A stretch of DNA of 18,289 nt from Bacillota bacterium (lineage in GTDB: Bacteria; Bacillota_E; RBS10-35; JAJYVN01), in contig JAJZWQ010000047.1 in the NCBI GenBank assembly GCA_021846605.1, positions 1 to 18,289 of the forward strand, written 5' to 3'. Positions within the stretch are counted from its first letter, which is position 1. The number at the start of each line of letters is the position of its first letter. Under the pieces are notes generated by a model, which saw only the letters and a program-made list of their open reading frames with translations, had not been told where the DNA came from and searched no databases. The position numbers were made by a program, and so were the translations under genes. Of this stretch, positions 11,191 through 18,276 are shown piece after piece.

Positions 11191-12978
11191 CAACCTAAGG
11201 GGTTTGGCGCACGCCCGCTCTTTTCGGGGCTACGCCTGGAGGTGCGTCCCGGGGTCCGGGTCGGATTGGTGGGGCCGAACGGGAGCGGGAAGACCACCCT
11301 GTTGCGCATCCTGGCCGGACTGGAGGCGCCGGACACCGGCGAAGTCCGCCAGACGCCCGGGTCTGCGGCCGGGTACCTGCGCCAGGACGTCGCCTTCCCT
11401 CCCGAGGCAACGGTGCTGGAGGCGGCGAGGGGCGCCTTCGCGCCGCTGTGGGCGGTGGAGGCGGAGATGCGCGCCCTGGAGGCCCGGATGGCGGGCGGGG
11501 ACGCCCCGCCCGGGCTGCTGGCCCGCTATGCCGAGATGCAGGAGCGCTTCGACACCGGTGGCGGCTACAGCGTCGAGGCTCGCGCCAAACAGACCCTGGC
11601 CGGGCTGGGGTTCCCCCAGGGACGCCTGACAGAGCCTTGCCGGCACCTGAGCGGCGGCGAACGGGTGCGCTTGGCCTTGGCCGTCCTGCTCCTGGAGGCG
11701 CCGCCGTTCCTCCTGCTGGACGAGCCGACCAACCATCTCGATCTGCCGGCGATCGCCTGGCTGGAGGAGCACCTGCGCCGTAGCCCGGCCGGCATCGTCG
11801 TCGTGGCGCACGACCGGCATTTCCTGGACGCGGTCACCGCCGCCACCCTGGAGATGGGCCCCTCCCCCCGCCTCTACCCCGGAAACTACAGCCAGTACCT
11901 CCGGCTGCGGGGAGCGGGCGGGGCGGCCGGGGTCGAAGCGTATCGGCGCGCCCAGGGGGATCTGGCCCACCTGCGCGCCTTCATCGCGGCCTGCCGGGCG
12001 GCCAACACGCCCGTACCCAAGAACCGCCTGCGGCGGGTGGCCGAACTGGAGGGGGTCCCACTCCCCGACGTTGCCGAACACACGATGGACCTGCAGGCGC
12101 CGCCCCCGCCCCACGCTCCGGGGGCATCCGGCGGCCTGGCGTTGGAGTTGAGCGGCCTGGCCAAGGGATTTGGAAACCGGGAACTGCTGGGCCACACGGG
12201 GTTCACCGCCCAGGTCCTCTGGGGGGACCGTATCGGCTTGGTCGGGCCCAACGGGAGCGGGAAGTCCACCCTGCTGCGGGTGCTGCGGGGGGAGGTGGAC
12301 GCCGAGCGCGGCTCCTTCCGTTGGGCGCCGGGGGCGCGGATCGGTTGGCTGTCGCAATCCCTGGAGGGCCTGGACCCGGAGCGCACGCTCGTGGAGCAAC
12401 TGACCGCGGTGCCCGGGGTGGGTGTCCGGCAGGCCCGGTCGGTGCTGGCGCGCTACCTGTTCCGCGACGAGGAGGGCTTCAAGCGGACCGGAGACTGCAG
12501 TGGCGGTGAGCGGTGCCGGGTGGCGCTGGCCCGCCTGCTGCTGGAGCCCTGGGACGCCCTCCTGCTCGACGAGCCCACCAACCACCTGGACATGGAGGCC
12601 CGGCGCGCGCTGGAGGACGGCTTGGCGGCGTACGACGGCACGCTCCTGGTCGCGTCCCACGACCGCTTCTTCCTGGACCGCCTGTGTTGGCGCCTCTGGG
12701 TCTTCGGGGCGGGCGGAGTCACGGACTTCGAGGGCAACTACTCGGCACTGGTCTCCACGGAACAGGGGGGCGCCCGCTCCGTCACCGAGATCGCCGCGGA
12801 GATCCGGGCGGTGGAGGGTCGGGCCATGGCGCTACGCGCCCGGCTCTCCCAGGACCGCACGTTCCACGGGGGACACGGGCGGCGTCTCGGCCAGGAGTGG
12901 AAGGCCGCCCAGGCGGCACTGGCGTCCCTCCAAGCGGAGTGGCTCCGGGCCACCCAGCGGCCGGAACGGGGAGGGTAG
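11122..12978 (+). CDS. ABC-F family ATPase (start uncertain)
   Basis: A 618-residue tandem ABC ATPase without membrane segments, the ABC-F layout of ribosome-acting translation factors or antibiotic-resistance proteins. Domain 1: Walker A 'GPNGSGKTT' (residues 51-59), signature 'HLSGGERVRLALA', Walker B 'FLLLDEPTNHLD', switch His in 'VVAHDRHFLD'. An inter-domain linker of about 80 residues follows ('LRAFIAACRAANTPVPKNRLRRVAELEGV'). Domain 2: 'KGFGNRELL', Walker A 'GPNGSGKST', signature 'CSGGERCRVALA', Walker B 'LLLDEPTNHLD' and 'VASHDRFFLDRL'. The C-terminus is a coiled-coil-like tail. Similarity begins at 'KGFGARPLF' (residue 26); the usual first beta strand before it is not recognisable. 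ATG 11122 is the nearest in-frame ATG but has no ribosome site and lies in the hairpin leader; a frameshift or a shorter form is possible. The specific role (resistance or housekeeping) cannot be decided. Confidence 0.85.
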   Translation: MPGTASGEGPHPCFTRPVPPQGEQPKGFGARPLFSGLRLEVRPGVRVGLVGPNGSGKTTLLRILAGLEAPDTGEVRQTPGSAAGYLRQDVAFPPEATVLEAARGAFAPLWAVEAEMRALEARMAGGDAPPGLLARYAEMQERFDTGGGYSVEARAKQTLAGLGFPQGRLTEPCRHLSGGERVRLALAVLLLEAPPFLLLDEPTNHLDLPAIAWLEEHLRRSPAGIVVVAHDRHFLDAVTAATLEMGPSPRLYPGNYSQYLRLRGAGGAAGVEAYRRAQGDLAHLRAFIAACRAANTPVPKNRLRRVAELEGVPLPDVAEHTMDLQAPPPPHAPGASGGLALELSGLAKGFGNRELLGHTGFTAQVLWGDRIGLVGPNGSGKSTLLRVLRGEVDAERGSFRWAPGARIGWLSQSLEGLDPERTLVEQLTAVPGVGVRQARSVLARYLFRDEEGFKRTGDCSGGERCRVALARLLLEPWDALLLDEPTNHLDMEARRALEDGLAAYDGTLLVASHDRFFLDRLCWRLWVFGAGGVTDFEGNYSALVSTEQGGARSVTEIAAEIRAVEGRAMALRARLSQDRTFHGGHGRRLGQEWKAAQAALASLQAEWLRATQRPERGG

Positions 12979-13032
12979 GCTGGGACCGGAAATGCCGCGG
13001 CAAGGGCCGGCCGCGCCGACCGACCGGCGCTA

Positions 13033-13056
13033 CCCCCCGCGGTCCGCGCCGGGGGG
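13033..13056 (+). terminator. Possible terminator hairpin after the ABC-F gene
   Basis: CCCCCC-GCG pairs with CGC...GGGGGG around a short loop, 55 bp past the ABC-F stop. There is no T tract, so it is a weak candidate. Confidence 0.3.
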
Positions 13057-13123
13057 CAACGTCCGCAGACTCGGTCGCGACGGAGCAAGTGGGTCCACGG
13101 GGTCAATGTATGGTGGGGATCAT

Positions 13124-13159
13124 GTGTTTGTCCACAATCCCTGGACATCCTGTGGATAC
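13124..13159. repeat. 36-bp element, copy 1 (DnaA-box-like ends)
   Basis: The sequence starts GTGTTTGTCCACA and ends CCTGTGGATAC. It repeats 94 bp downstream with 29 of 36 identities. Its two ends resemble DnaA boxes facing each other: TTGTCCACA, and TGTGGATA, which is the reverse of TATCCACA. It also contains a perfect 6-bp inverted repeat TGTCCA/TGGACA with a 7-base spacer. Function unknown. Confidence 0.65.
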
Positions 13160-13217
13160 CGCCCCCACGCATCGTCCGTGGAGGGCGCCCGGCCGGTCAA
13201 CGGCTGGTGGCGACCGC

Positions 13218-13253
13218 GTGTTTGTCCACGACATCTGGATATCCTGTGGGTAA
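13218..13253. repeat. 36-bp element, copy 2 (DnaA-box-like ends)
   Basis: Second copy of the element at 13124: the first 12 bases GTGTTTGTCCAC are identical and so is the block TATCCTGTGG apart from its first bases' neighbourhood; the end reads GTGGGTAA, whose reverse complement TTACCCACA is one base from the DnaA consensus. The inner inverted repeat is TGTCCA/TGGATA, with one mismatch. Confidence 0.65.
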
Positions 13254-13302
13254 GGTGCCGCCGGGTAAGCGCCGCGGGCCCCAAGGCCCCGCAACGCTGG
13301 TC

Positions 13303-13575
13303 ATGTCCGCCGTGGACAATCAGTGGAACGAGATCACGCTCACGTCGCCCGCCCCCGCCGGCACCTACACCCTGACCATGGCCCACCCGACCGGCACGGC
13401 GCAGGAGGCCTGCCCCGGGCACACGACCGTGGACAACTGTCCCGGAACACCCCTGTCCGGTGAGACCGGCGGCGTCATCGGCTGGTACGAGAACCCGTTC
13501 GGCGCAACCGCGACCCAGTACGCCATCGTCAACGGGCAGGAGACGTTCGGCGTGTTCACGCTCTTCTACCAGTGA
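13303..13575 (+). CDS. Unknown beta-rich protein, probably a C-terminal fragment
   Basis: A 90-residue reading frame (from ATG 13303; the open frame extends to GTG 13207 through repeat copy 2). It reads like an extracellular beta domain: 'NQWNEITLTSPAPAGTYTLTMAHP', two cysteines in 'ACPGHTTVDNCPGTP', then 'GGVIGWYENPFGATATQYAIVNG' and a final 'FGVFTLFYQ'. The composition (many Thr, Gly, Asn, Tyr, few charges) differs from its neighbours. There is no ribosome site and no signal peptide, so it is most likely the end of a larger secreted protein lost by deletion. The family is not recognised. Confidence 0.4.
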   Translation: MSAVDNQWNEITLTSPAPAGTYTLTMAHPTGTAQEACPGHTTVDNCPGTPLSGETGGVIGWYENPFGATATQYAIVNGQETFGVFTLFYQ

Positions 13576-13646
13576 CGTCGGGTCCAGGGCGCCCACGGGG
13601 GCCGGCCGGGCGCGCTGTCGCCATCGGCCGCCCTCGGAGGGAGGGG

Positions 13647-14891
13647 TCATCTGGCCACAGGCGTCCGCTCCGCGGCGAGCCCCGGACGGACCACCACCAA
13701 CAACAGGTAGCTGGCCGTCGCGCCCGCGCTCGCCAGGGCCATCGTCAGCACCATCGGCATCTCGGCCACGCTGCCCCCGAGCCCGGCCAGCGGGGCCGCC
13801 GCGCCACCGATGACGAACTGCGCCAAGCCGAGAAGGGCCGACGCGCTACCGGCGTCGGCCCCGTGCCCGGCCAGAGCCAGCGCGGTGGCGTTGGGATTGA
13901 TGAGTCCGATGCTGGCCACGGTGAGAAAGAACCCGGGCAGGATCCCGCCCAGGCCCAACCCGGTGACGCCGACGACCACCAGGAGGCACGCCCCCGTCAA
14001 AGACATGCCCAGCCCCAGTCGCAAGAGGCGCCGGGCACCCAGGCGGTGCACCAGCCGCGCGCTCGTCTGGCCGGCTACCATGATGCCGAAGGCGTTGGCG
14101 GCGAAGATGACGCTGAAGATCTGCGGCGCTAGGCCGAAGCGGTCTTCGATCAAGAACGCCGAGCCCGAGATATAGGCGAACATGGCGGCGTAGGCCAACC
14201 CGATGCTGAGCGCGTAGCCTTGAAAGGCGCGGTCCCCCGCCAGGGACCAAAAGGTCCCCAGTGCGTCACGCACGCCCCCCTGCGCACGCCGGTCCCGCGG
14301 ATGCGTCTCTGGAAGCCCGAACGCCGTCGCCGCGAGCAGCGCCAAGCCGATCAGCCCCAGCACCAGGAAGACGATCCGCCAGGGGCCAAAGCGGATGATC
14401 TGGCCCCCAACGATGGGCGCGAGAATGGGCGCGATGCCGTTGACGGCCAGGGCCAGCGCCAAGAACCGCGCCAGTGCCGGACCGTCGTAGAGGTCTCGCA
14501 CCACCGCCCGCGCGATGACGATCCCAGCGGCGCCGCTGGCACCCTGGACCAGCCGGAGTGCGATGAGCGCCGGCACAGAGGGCGCCAGACCACAGGCCAG
14601 CGAGGCGAGCGTGTATGCCCCCACCCCGAAGAGCAGTGGGCGCCGGCGCCCGATGCGGTCGCTGAGGGGGCCGGCGACGAGTTGTCCGATGGCCAGCCCC
14701 AGCAGGCAGGCGGTCAGGGTGAGTTGGACCTCCCAGGCGGTGCCGCCCAGTGACCGGGACAGCGACGGGAGGGCCGGGAGGTACATGTCCATGGAGAGGG
14801 GGGCGAACGCGGAGAGGGCCCCGATGATCAGGACCAACTTGAGACTCGGCCGGTCACGGTCTCCGGAGCTGGCAGCGCCTGGGGTTCCCAC
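13647..14891 (-). CDS. MFS drug-efflux transporter, Bcr/CflA type
   Basis: A 414-residue, 12-helix major facilitator of the Bcr/CflA drug:H+ antiporter group in the cytoplasmic membrane. Diagnostic pieces: helix 1 'ALSAFAPLSMDMYLPALPSLSRSL', with the acidic residue in 'SMDMYLPA'; helix 2 'VQLTLTACLLGLAIGQLVAGPLSDRIGRRRPLL' with the MFS motif A 'GPLSDRIGRRRPL'; 'RLVQGASGAAGIVIARAVVRDLY' (antiporter motif C region); 'APILAPIVGGQI'; and 'FLIEDRFGLAPQIFSVIFAANAFGIMVAG' in the second half. The start is uncertain: GTG 14891 gives the family length and has a GGAGAAGGG about 12 bases upstream, while ATG 14984 adds 31 residues without a ribosome site. The substrate cannot be predicted. It is a single-gene unit with palindromes upstream. 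Confidence 0.9.
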   Translation of the reverse strand: MGTPGAASSGDRDRPSLKLVLIIGALSAFAPLSMDMYLPALPSLSRSLGGTAWEVQLTLTACLLGLAIGQLVAGPLSDRIGRRRPLLFGVGAYTLASLACGLAPSVPALIALRLVQGASGAAGIVIARAVVRDLYDGPALARFLALALAVNGIAPILAPIVGGQIIRFGPWRIVFLVLGLIGLALLAATAFGLPETHPRDRRAQGGVRDALGTFWSLAGDRAFQGYALSIGLAYAAMFAYISGSAFLIEDRFGLAPQIFSVIFAANAFGIMVAGQTSARLVHRLGARRLLRLGLGMSLTGACLLVVVGVTGLGLGGILPGFFLTVASIGLINPNATALALAGHGADAGSASALLGLAQFVIGGAAAPLAGLGGSVAEMPMVLTMALASAGATASYLLLVVVRPGLAAERTPVAR

Positions 14892-15020
14892 GCCGAGATC
14901 GCCGCCCTTCTCCGCGAGGATACGCGATCGCGACGGCGATGACCGGCCCCTGGGGCGACGGCCATGATACCGCACGCCGCGCATCCCGGAGGTCTCGGCC
15001 GGGCCCGGGTATACTCCAGG

Positions 15021-15057
15021 CCGTTAATACTGCCATCACGCCTGATGTTATTAACGG
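15021..15057. promoter_or_regulatory. Palindrome upstream of the efflux gene, possible operator
   Basis: CCGTTAATA and TATTAACGG form perfect 9-bp arms, and inner CATCA/TGATG with a CGCC loop extends the dyad with one asymmetric bulge. It is AT-rich in a GC-rich region and lies 130 bp before the efflux gene start. It could be an operator for a repressor, a hairpin in the leader, or an insertion-sequence end. No regulator gene is adjacent. Confidence 0.5.
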
Positions 15058-15083
15058 TCTATGCTTGCTACCCAAGCGGGTCA

Positions 15084-15111
15084 TGGTTGCTGGATGTTCC
15101 CATCCAAACCA
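15084..15111. repeat. Imperfect inverted repeat upstream of the IS701-like relic
   Basis: TGGTT-x2-TGGATG (15084-15096) pairs with CATCCA-AACCA (15101-15111) around a TTCC loop, giving 11 potential pairs with a 2-base bulge. It lies 150 bp before the transposase relic, so it may be a transposon subterminal structure or part of the efflux-gene control region. Confidence 0.4.
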
Positions 15112-15259
15112 GTGATGCCAAAAGATGTGCGTGGAGCCCTTGCTTTCCCATCCTTTGTATCGCATCCGGTCGCATCAACAACGACAACACGTTGCGATCC
15201 CCTGCTGGGTTCGGAAACAGTCTTGGCGAGGAACGTCCAATGCCGCTGGCGACCGTGAA

Positions 15260-16198
15260 ATGCCCAAAGAACTGGTCGGGTACATGGCCATATTTCTTCC
15301 GCTGTTTCCACGGAATGAGACCTTCGAGAATGCGTGCGCCTACGTGGTGGGGCTATTGTCAAACCTGCCTCGAAAGAACGGGGAGACGATGGCAGCCGGG
15401 ATTGGGAGCATGGCCAACAAGCACGCGGTTCATCGGTTTCTGGTCGCCTCCCCCTGGTCGGGAGAAGAACTGGACCATCCGAGGTGGCCGCGACGGGAAC
15501 GGGCGGGATGCTGATCGTCGATGAGGTCAGTCAGTTGAAGCAGGGCAAGTCCACCGTAAGCGACAAGCGGCAATACCTCGGTTGCGTGGGCAAGACGGCG
15601 AACGGCCAGGTCGCGGTGAGCGTGCATTACTGCGATGCGCTGTTCGATTGGCCGGTGCCGGCCGGTTGTATTTGCACGAGGAGTGGGCCGGGGACGCCGA
15701 GCGCCGCGCGGGGTCGGCGTACAGGAGGACAAGGTGTTTCAGACCAAGGGGCAGATCGCGCTGGATTTGGTGCGCAAAGCCTCGGCTGGGGGGTGATGGA
15801 CGCGGGGATGCGGGGTACGACGATCCGGGCGTGCTGCGTGGGGGTGCGGAGGAACTCCACGGTGCGCATTCCTGAGGAGATCGACGCCCTGGCCACCTCA
15901 TTGGAGACAGCGCCGACACACCGTGTGGAGGACATCGCTGCGGCATTGCCGGAGGCGGGCCTGGACCGAGGTGACCTACCGGCACGGGACCGACGGGCCC
16001 CTGACCAAACGGTTTGCCGCGTTACACGTCGTGGCGGCGACAAACGACGAGACAGGCCCGATGGTCTGGCGGTTGATCGAAGGGCCCCTGGGGGACCGGC
16101 ATGAGTACAAGTACCACGAGGTGGGGATGCGGGACTACCAGGGCCGGTCCTGACAGGGCTTCCATTACCTGGCCATGGCGATGCTGGCACTGACGTGA
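15260..16198 (+). pseudogene. IS701-type transposase, frameshifted and internally deleted
   Basis: Segments of an IS701-family DDE transposase follow one another in changing frames: 'MPKELVGYMAIFLPLFPRNE', 'YVVGLLSNLPRKNGETMAAG' and 'HRFLVASPWSGEEL' (15260-15480); after a shift 'LIVDEVSQLKQGKSTV' with the first catalytic Asp, then 'RQYLGCVGKTANGQVAVSVH' (15508-15630); 'YLHEEWAGDAERR' in another frame; 'EDKVFQTKGQIALDLVRKAS' in a third; 'VRIPEEIDALATSLETAPTH'; and 'WTEVTYRHGTDGPLTKRFAAL', 'GPMVWRLIEGPLGD'. The region after 'HEYKYHEV' jumps directly to 'DYQGRS', so the part carrying the catalytic Glu is deleted. At least four frameshifts make it inactive. The GC content is slightly lower than in neighbours. 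Confidence 0.85.
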
Positions 16199-16566
16199 CT
16201 GAACCCGCAAGGCCAGCTACTGCCGGGCGGCCCCGCTACGCATCCGGACTCCGATACCACACCACCCCGGCCGCGGCGCATCGCACTCACCCTGGGCGGC
16301 CGCTCCCTGACGGTACGGATGCCGGATCCACCAACGTCGATGGCGTCACCACCACGGCACCCATGGGAAAGCGTGCAGGCAGTGCGTGCTCGGTTCGTCC
16401 AATGATGCACCATCAACGTGAAGAGGGGTACACCTGACCTCGCCGCCGTTCGCCAGGCGCTGCTGATCCCGACGTGGAGGCTCAACCGCGACAGCAGTAC
16501 TAACGGCATACGGCGGGCGGCTTTTGTATTCGCACTTTCCATGTCTCGGGGGGGTGATTACATCTG
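16199..16566 (+). other. Non-coding stretch with possible transposase C-terminal remnant
   Basis: No convincing gene is seen. One frame near 16433-16490 reads 'PDLAAVRQALLIPTWRLNRD', which looks like the C-terminal tail of an IS701-type transposase and so may mark the far end of the relic. The 230 bases before it show no recognised feature. The last 60 bases hold the ribosome site of the following small gene. Confidence 0.35.
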
Positions 16567-16899
16567 ATGGCTTCCACTTCCACTAATCGGCGCCTGAAGA
16601 GGCCCAGGGCCGGGCGTGTGATTACGTTGCGCGTGGGTGAGGCGACGGCCATGGCGTTAACCACGCTCTGTGAACTGCGGGATTGCACGACCGCCGAGGC
16701 TGTGCGGCGGGCCATCGCGGCGGCTGCGGACGCCGAGGCCGCCACGGGGCCAGTGATTGAGCGGACTGACCGGATCGCGGTGCACCTCGTATCCCTGGGA
16801 AGCAAGGTTCCCCCGGCACCGCCTATCGCCTCAGTGCCGGATTCTGTGCGCGAGACCCACGGGGCCCTTCAGACGTGGGCGTTTGCCGACGACGACTGA
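16567..16899 (+). CDS. Small ribbon-helix-helix-like protein
   Basis: A 110-residue protein. Residues about 17-52 ('GRVITLRVGEATAMALTTLCELRDCTTAEAVRRAIAAAAD') fit a ribbon-helix-helix pattern: a short strand, helix, turn with Cys-Thr-Thr, second helix. Such proteins are DNA-binding repressors, antitoxins or relaxosome parts. The N-terminus is basic (RRLKRPRAGR), the C-terminus is acidic (ADDD) and Pro-rich before that. ATG 16567 has GGGGGGTG about 9 bases upstream. A possible partner frame starts 18 bp after the stop with its own ribosome-site-like GAAGAGGG, but it is cut by the convergent phosphatase gene. Role not known. Confidence 0.6.
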   Translation: MASTSTNRRLKRPRAGRVITLRVGEATAMALTTLCELRDCTTAEAVRRAIAAAADAEAATGPVIERTDRIAVHLVSLGSKVPPAPPIASVPDSVRETHGALQTWAFADDD

Positions 16900-16952
16900 C
16901 CGAAGAGGGAAACGACGATGCAGCTTGCGACGCGCATGGCAGGTGGGATCGC

Positions 16953-17774
16953 TCAGTTGAGTGTTTTGTACCGTTCTCCGCACTCGGGACAGCGCGCGGG
17001 CACCGGGTTTGGAATGGCCGCCACTCTGCAGTGCGGGCACTTGACAAGCATGGGAGATCCACAAATCCGGCACGTAAGGTCTTCCCAGTGTGGACTGGGC
17101 TCTGCCCTGCAGTTCGGATTGCTGCAAATGACGGCCTGCAGACCCACGAGGTGGCGGGCGTCGTTGGCCCGAACAATGCAATTCCTGCCCGCTTCAAAGC
17201 GAAGTTCGGTCAGGGTAGCGTTGTCGAAGGAGCCCGTCGCTAGTGACCGGGGGGATACCGCCAACAAAGACGGAACGAGGCCCCAACCGGCGAAGGCGGC
17301 GTGCGTTACCAGGCAGACGCGATCCTCACCGGTGAGAGGGTGCCGCGAGAACAGCGTCCGGGCCACGGCTCGCCCCCGCCTGTCTTCTGCGGACGCACGA
17401 GCTTTCTCCGAATCCCCTCCCTCGTCGCGCGCAAAACCCCATTCCGCCTCGGTGGGCGGCTCAACCATCTCGGCAGCCGGAAGGTGCTGGCGCACCTCGT
17501 CCCGCGGGGGGACGGTGCATCGCCAGACCCAGCCTATCTCGGACAGCCAGGGCACCACAGTGGCTGGCAGTCCCGTCGCGTCGCAGATCGCATCTGCGGT
17601 TTGCAGGCACCGGAGGGCTGGGCTGGAGTACAGATGCGTCAACCCGACGCCCTTGAGCCGATCGGAGAGGGCTGCTGCCTGTCGTCGGCCAAGTGCGGTC
17701 AGATTGGGGTTCGGATCGAATGACGCCCCCTGCCCGTAATGGACCTGGGCGTGCCGCACGATGAAGAGGACCAC
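16953..17774 (-). CDS. Histidine phosphatase fused to a double zinc ribbon
   Basis: A 273-residue protein. Residues 1-205 are a histidine phosphatase (phosphoglycerate-mutase-like) domain: 'FIVRHAQ' with catalytic His8 (Ala replaces the usual Gly of RHG), 'LTALGRRQAAALSDRL', 'LYSSPALRCLQTADAI' and the second His in 'LVTHAAFAGWG' (His158, where SHG is usual). Residues 215-270 carry eight cysteines (217, 222, 235, 238, 246, 249, 262, 265) as CxxxxC and three CxxC knuckles, enough for two zinc sites. It is probably cytoplasmic, with the ribbon a binding module for nucleic acid or protein. GTG 17774 has GAGAGG about 7 bases upstream and begins just before the family start; an in-frame TTG at 17789 is less likely. 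It converges with the small ribbon-helix-helix gene. Substrate unknown. Confidence 0.88.
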   Translation of the reverse strand: MVLFIVRHAQVHYGQGASFDPNPNLTALGRRQAAALSDRLKGVGLTHLYSSPALRCLQTADAICDATGLPATVVPWLSEIGWVWRCTVPPRDEVRQHLPAAEMVEPPTEAEWGFARDEGGDSEKARASAEDRRGRAVARTLFSRHPLTGEDRVCLVTHAAFAGWGLVPSLLAVSPRSLATGSFDNATLTELRFEAGRNCIVRANDARHLVGLQAVICSNPNCRAEPSPHWEDLTCRICGSPMLVKCPHCRVAAIPNPVPARCPECGERYKTLN

Positions 17775-17919
17775 CAGAGCACCTCTCAACCATCAGCGCC
17801 AACCACCTGCGGCACTGTTCTCGACGATCCGGTCTCGTTGAAGTGACTCGACGCAAGGGCCAGATTCGCTCACCACAGCAGGTTCTCCTTTTTGGAATGT
17901 TTTAAGAAGGCTGTCAACG

Positions 17920-18276
17920 ATGACGCAACTGGCGACCCGCCTGCGCGGCAGGACAGCGGGGATCACGTACTGGCACAGCTCGCCGAACGCGGACCGATCA
18001 CTGGAGAAAGCCGAATCGGACCTCCTCAAGGCGCGATTGACGGAGAGGGACTTTGCCATCCGGGATGGTCATCTACGACGCGCGGGTTCTGAGCACCAAG
18101 GACTTGTCCGGCTGTTCTTTCCCATCGGAGTTCGTGGCAGAGAGTTGCGCGACCGAGACCATTGCTGCTCGGCGGCGTATTACTACCCTTGCGCCTTCCA
18201 CCCACCTGGATCCCTGGAGAGGAGTGCTACCATAACGGGGTTCCCTCTGTGGCGGGCCAAATACCATTCTGGGTAG
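17920..18276 (+). CDS. Unknown small protein, possibly frameshifted
   Basis: A 118-residue frame with an AGAAGG ribosome-site-like sequence 9 bases before ATG 17920. The N-terminal part 'MTQLATRLRGRTAGITYWHS' resembles the first codons of the frame that starts after the ribbon-helix-helix gene ('MQLATRMAGGIAQL'). 'SLEKAESDLLKARLTERDFAIRDG' looks like a real helix, but the later part is rich in Arg, Cys and His. At about 18065 another frame begins 'MVIYDARVLSTKDLSG', which reads more naturally, so a one-base shift there is possible. No family is recognised, and an 88-codon minus-strand frame overlapping it lacks a ribosome site. Confidence 0.35.
   Translation: MTQLATRLRGRTAGITYWHSSPNADRSLEKAESDLLKARLTERDFAIRDGHLRRAGSEHQGLVRLFFPIGVRGRELRDRDHCCSAAYYYPCAFHPPGSLERSATITGFPLWRAKYHSG

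Noticed and set aside
13118..13260. Chromosomal or plasmid origin of replication
   Set aside because: DnaA-box-like sites are present but imperfect, and there is no dnaA, dnaN, rep gene, iterons or AT-rich unwinding region.
13576..13646. Bidirectional terminator between the beta-protein fragment and the efflux gene
   Set aside because: GCGCCC/GGGCGC can pair, but the stem is short, the loop is long and no T tract follows on either strand.
16918..17739. 273-codon plus-strand frame starting MQLATRM
   Set aside because: All but its first dozen codons are antisense to the histidine phosphatase; only the start is of interest and is listed as a finding.
17793..18059. 88-codon minus-strand gene
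   Set aside because: No ribosome site and no recognisable motif; the overlapping plus-strand frame has a better start.
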